Shown: positions 8,720 through 11,119 of the stretch, piece by piece | Numbering within the stretch: position 1 is the first letter of the stretch | Layout of the letters: every line of letters starts with the position of its first letter | NCBI GenBank assembly: GCA_900618425.1 | Contig: UZAN01057393.1 | Location: 1-11,119 of the forward strand | Source: Echinostoma caproni | Taxonomy: Eukaryota > Platyhelminthes > Trematoda > Plagiorchiida > Echinostomatidae | Direction of reading: 5' to 3' | DNA: 11,119 bases | Position numbers and translations under genes: made by a program | Notes under the pieces: generated by a model | Seen by the model: the letters and a program-made list of their open reading frames with translations, nothing else | What the model was told of the DNA's origin: nothing | The model's database searches: none

Positions 8720-9875
8720 TAGATCGTTAATATCCTTGACCAATTTTACACTATACTTTAATGGAGGTTGATGCCTGCTCAAAGATTGTATAGACTGGAC
8801 GGGTCTATTACTTCTTCTGCTTCGGTTAGCCAGTTAGCCAAAGCGACTCCTTGCTACTCTAGCCATTGCAGATATGAATTCTGTCAGTTCGGTAAAATTT
8901 GGCTCTCTGTCGTTTTGAGCAATCCACTCCACCGTCTACACCCATTTATGTTGCAGAGAATACGGCAACTCTTTAACCGTTTGTTCCAACGTTCCAGCGA
9001 ATTAAGATCAACCGTGTAACCCATTTGTTCCAGGGAGATCATGCAGCTTTCCATTCGAATAGATAAACATGACAATATATATCCTTCCCCGCCATTCATG
9101 TTGAGACCGTCCAGCAATCCATCTAAGCATGAGCGCGCTACCTCGTGTGAGTGCCTAAATAGATCCTTGAGAATCGTGCATGCCCTATCTTACCCAACCG
9201 CGGGTGGCAACATGATGCGCGCCTAGCCTTCCCCTTACAGTAATCAAGCAACTATAACAAGCGTTGCCCGTCGTCATTAGTCATGGAGACAACGTATATT
9301 TGAAATTGCCGAATGGACCTCCAGTACATTGTAGGTCGCCCATCAAAAGACAGAAGCTCTACTTTGGGTAGGTCTGGATTTGCAGTAATTCGACCTGATT
9401 TGGACGTCTTCGTCTTACTTTTTCTCTCTAACTCACCAAACCCTGCTGTCATGAAAACAAAAGGCTCACTCGCCTCCTTAGCGTCCCATCCTGGATGGTT
9501 TTCAACAAACTGCATCACTCGATCTTTTCCGTCCTCACTCACGGTAGAACGGATGGACAACTTATCCTCCATTTTCTCTGCGAGCCTTGCAGTCTCCAAT
9601 TCTTGTCGTACTGCTAGCAGATGGCTTCTATGCTTTTCTTGAAGTTCTTTCGTCTGCTGCTGTATCTTATCTCTTAGATGTCGTTCCTTCATTTCAATTA
9701 ACGACACGCTAACCTTCAACTTATCGCTCAGCTGACTAGACCCACTAACTCTGGAGCCATGAACAGAAAAACTGTGTATAGGAACTTGCCGAGATTCTCC
9801 AGTGTTGTCGTCGGATCCGCGCTGTTCGTCATCAACGTCCTTGTTCGTCATATTCATTCTCCGAGTGACGGGCAT
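8720..9875 (-). pseudogene. Copy A: Gag with coiled coil and DUF1759
   Basis: The ATG at 9873-9875 is the first Met of a 207-codon open frame downstream of LTR and leader, and is the likely polyprotein start. Residues about 1-50 are polar and low in complexity. Residues about 55-110 form a charged coiled coil (MKERHLRDKIQQQTKELQEK and on). DUF1759 opens at residue 169 with LPKVELLSFDGRPTMYW. A TAG at 9252-9254 interrupts it. After a one-base shift near 9220 it continues as LKDLFRHSHEVARSCLDGLL, DGLNMNGGEG, then SIRMESCMISLEQMGYTVDLNS, shifts again near 8990, and ends with DREPNFTELTEF and MARVARSRFG. Gag would form the particle. The product as read is truncated after 207 residues. Confidence 0.92.
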
Positions 9876-10112
9876 ATCAGAGTACTGTAACTAACAAAAC
9901 TCGACTGTCCTGCGCCGAGCGAAACGAAAATGACCTCGTCTGTATGCGTTCAATCAAACGACCCTTCGCTCGTTCTGGATAGTTATATCCAAACCTCAGA
10001 GCAACGCGTAGCCCAAATTATCGAGAACCAAGTCGATCAAAAAATAATCTACGGTACTATTTTCGCATTATTCACAAATACATAAGGCAGTCATACCTCT
10101 GATAGTGAGCCT
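9876..10112 (-). other. Copy A: untranslated leader
   Basis: The 237 nt between the primer-binding-site-like sequence and the first gag ATG hold no recognisable coding sequence. This is the usual place of the leader with packaging signals. No specific packaging motif can be named. Confidence 0.55.
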
Positions 10113-10129
10113 GATTCATTCTCCAGCCA
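10113..10129 (-). promoter_or_regulatory. Putative primer-binding site of copy A
   Basis: Three T residues after the ACA end of the LTR, the minus strand reads TGGCTGGAGAATGAATC. A TGG start a few bases after the LTR is what pairing with the CCA end of a tRNA primer requires. I could not match the rest to a particular tRNA by memory, so the primer is open. Confidence 0.6.
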
Positions 10130-10132
10130 AAA

Positions 10133-10577
10133 TGTTACAAATATTCACAGAAAATATCTGCGGTAATATAAAGTAAAAAAGAAAATGAGTGATTTGAACT
10201 ACCTTTCAGATAATTCTGGACTAATAGGAAATTCTGCACGCTTCAACAGATCAAGCAGAATAATCTTGGGCGTTACAGTCAAAAGGGGTTCAATATAACC
10301 GAAAGCAACGGTTAGTTTGACAACGAGCGTCCAATCAAAATTTTGGTCGGAATAAAACAAGAAAAAGCGCTGAATCCCATTTACATGTAAGAGCAAAGCA
10401 CTTGAAGTGTGTGTCCAATAGATATGCTCCACCGTGAAAAAGGTGAAATAGAAGGTTCAGAAGAGAAAATTCACTGACATGAAAACCACTGTCAGAAAGA
10501 ATGCACGATAGAATGGAAAGAAAGATAAGGAAATGCAAGGTGATTAAGAGGAATTTTCAGTCTTTTTGACTCTTACA
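10133..10577 (-). repeat. 5' LTR of copy A, 445 bp
   Basis: On the minus strand it starts TGTAAGAGTC at 10577 and ends TTTGTAACA at 10133. The TGT and ACA ends form the short inverted repeat usual for LTRs. Its start coincides with the end of the uninterrupted reading frame of copy C, and its end is followed by a TGG-type primer site, a leader and the gag start, so both boundaries are supported from context. It holds a minus-strand open frame (10199-10432) that I take as chance. There is no second LTR in the window to compare with, so age cannot be estimated. Confidence 0.82.
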
Positions 10578-11119
10578 CAACGTCTCCAACCTTCAGTGAC
10601 CGTTTTCTATGCAACCAATTATTTCGAGATTGAAGGGTTGGCAGATACTCTCTTGTTCAACGCTTCCAAAACACCCCTGCCAGGTAGTTCGCATGAGTAC
10701 AACCCGAAGTATAGCAGCCACTAATAGGTTTTGGCATATCTAGACCATCATTGGACCTTGATAGCAGAAGATCGCTCGGAGTTAGCGTCAGTCCTTGCAG
10801 GTCATCGCTGGTGGCGCGTACAAGCGGCCGGTTGTTGAGTATCCTTTCGGCCTCTACCAGAAATGTAATCAAAGTTTCATCGCCCGGCGCCTGGCGTTCA
10901 CATAACGCTGTCAATAGTTTTCGTACCGACCGTATAAGTCGTTCGCAAACTCCTCCACACTGACTGCTGTAGGGTGGGTTGAAGTGCCATTGGGTTCCAG
11001 ATGGCGACAGTCGGTCTTGCAGGGGGCATTTATCTAACCACATGAACCAACCACTCAACTCCTTTTGTGCACTGACGAGATTGGACCCGTTGTCGGAGAA
11101 CACATTCGATGGGTTACCT
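10578..11119 (-). pseudogene. BEL/Pao integrase core and DUF5641 start (copy C), interrupted
   Basis: The minus strand from the window edge reads as integrase of a further BEL/Pao element. SDNGSN carries the second catalytic Asp at 11092-11094. HFNPPYSSQCGGVCERLIRS carries the catalytic Glu 50 residues later, with Cys where Trp is usual. AERILNNRPLV, LTPSDLLL and NYLAGVFWKR follow. A TGA at 10657-10659 stands where BEL/Pao proteins often have Trp, and the frame continues after it with REYLPTLQSRNNW and SLKVGDV until 10579. There it stops matching because the LTR of copy A begins. Sequence differs clearly from the integrase of copy E1. The first catalytic Asp lies beyond the window edge. Confidence 0.93.

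Larger units (their letters stand above)
6341..10577 (-). mobile_element. BEL/Pao LTR retrotransposon, 5' LTR to integrase, defective (copy A)
   Basis: On the minus strand, in order: 5' LTR (10577-10133), primer-binding-site-like sequence, leader, gag, zinc knuckles, protease, pre-RT and RT, then a jump to the integrase amino-terminal part. The order is that of BEL/Pao elements. Parts missing are the end of RT, RNase H, the integrase core, DUF5641 and the 3' LTR. The left edge abuts a LINE endonuclease fragment at about 6340. The right edge coincides with a break in the integrase frame of copy C. The element cannot move on its own as read here. Confidence 0.88.

Noticed and set aside
9313..9642. 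A 109-codon plus-strand frame.
   Set aside because: It is antisense to the coiled coil and DUF1759 of copy A Gag.
10199..10432. A 77-codon minus-strand frame ending at a donor-like site, considered as a host exon.
   Set aside because: It lies wholly inside the 445 bp bounded by LTR ends and followed by primer site and gag, so LTR sequence explains it. No family motif was recognised.
1..11119. A new defence, toxin or host pathway system, including CRISPR, operon or tRNA structures.
   Set aside because: All clear coding traces fall into BEL/Pao and CR1-like retrotransposons. No repeat-spacer array, operon layout or RNA gene was seen.

Overview
The window is animal nuclear DNA built almost entirely of decayed retrotransposons. 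No host gene, RNA gene, CRISPR array or bacterial signal was found. The coding remnants belong to two classes. The first is BEL/Pao LTR retrotransposons, shown by Gag of the DUF1759 type, CCHC knuckles, an aspartic protease, a reverse transcriptase with a YxDD box, RNase H, an integrase with a DDE triad and a DUF5641 tail. The second is CR1-like non-LTR elements (LINEs), shown by an endonuclease and a reverse transcriptase with FADD. This mixture fits an invertebrate. A flatworm is my guess from the general look of the proteins, but the sequence alone does not settle it.

Layout, left to right. At 3-1032 (+) lies the 3' end of one BEL/Pao pol gene (copy E1: integrase core plus DUF5641), followed by a polyadenylation-signal cluster and a possible LTR. 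At about 1620-2770 (-) is a CR1-like reverse transcriptase pseudogene. A second fragment of the same kind of RT follows at 2788-3005 (-). The stretch 3006-3797 is unassigned. At 3798-4253 (+) is a pre-RT fragment of a BEL/Pao pol (copy D), which meets tail-to-tail a BEL/Pao RT-RNase H fragment at 4310-5535 (-, copy B). A CR1-like endonuclease fragment at 5540-6335 (-) sits directly between copy B and copy A.

Copy A (6341-10577, -) is the most complete element. It has a 445-bp 5' LTR beginning TGT and ending ACA, a primer-binding-site-like sequence 3 nt later, a leader, gag with a coiled coil and DUF1759, zinc knuckles, protease, an almost open RT, and the amino-terminal part of integrase. It lacks the end of the RT, all of RNase H and the rest of integrase, and no 3' LTR is present. 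Copy A begins exactly where the integrase/DUF5641 reading frame of another element (copy C, 10578-11119, -) breaks off, so A looks to have inserted into C.

None of the elements could make a full product as read here. Each has stops, frameshifts, deletions or lost catalytic residues. The interest lies in the nesting order, the precise junctions and the number of distinct BEL/Pao lineages in 11 kb, not in a new functional system.
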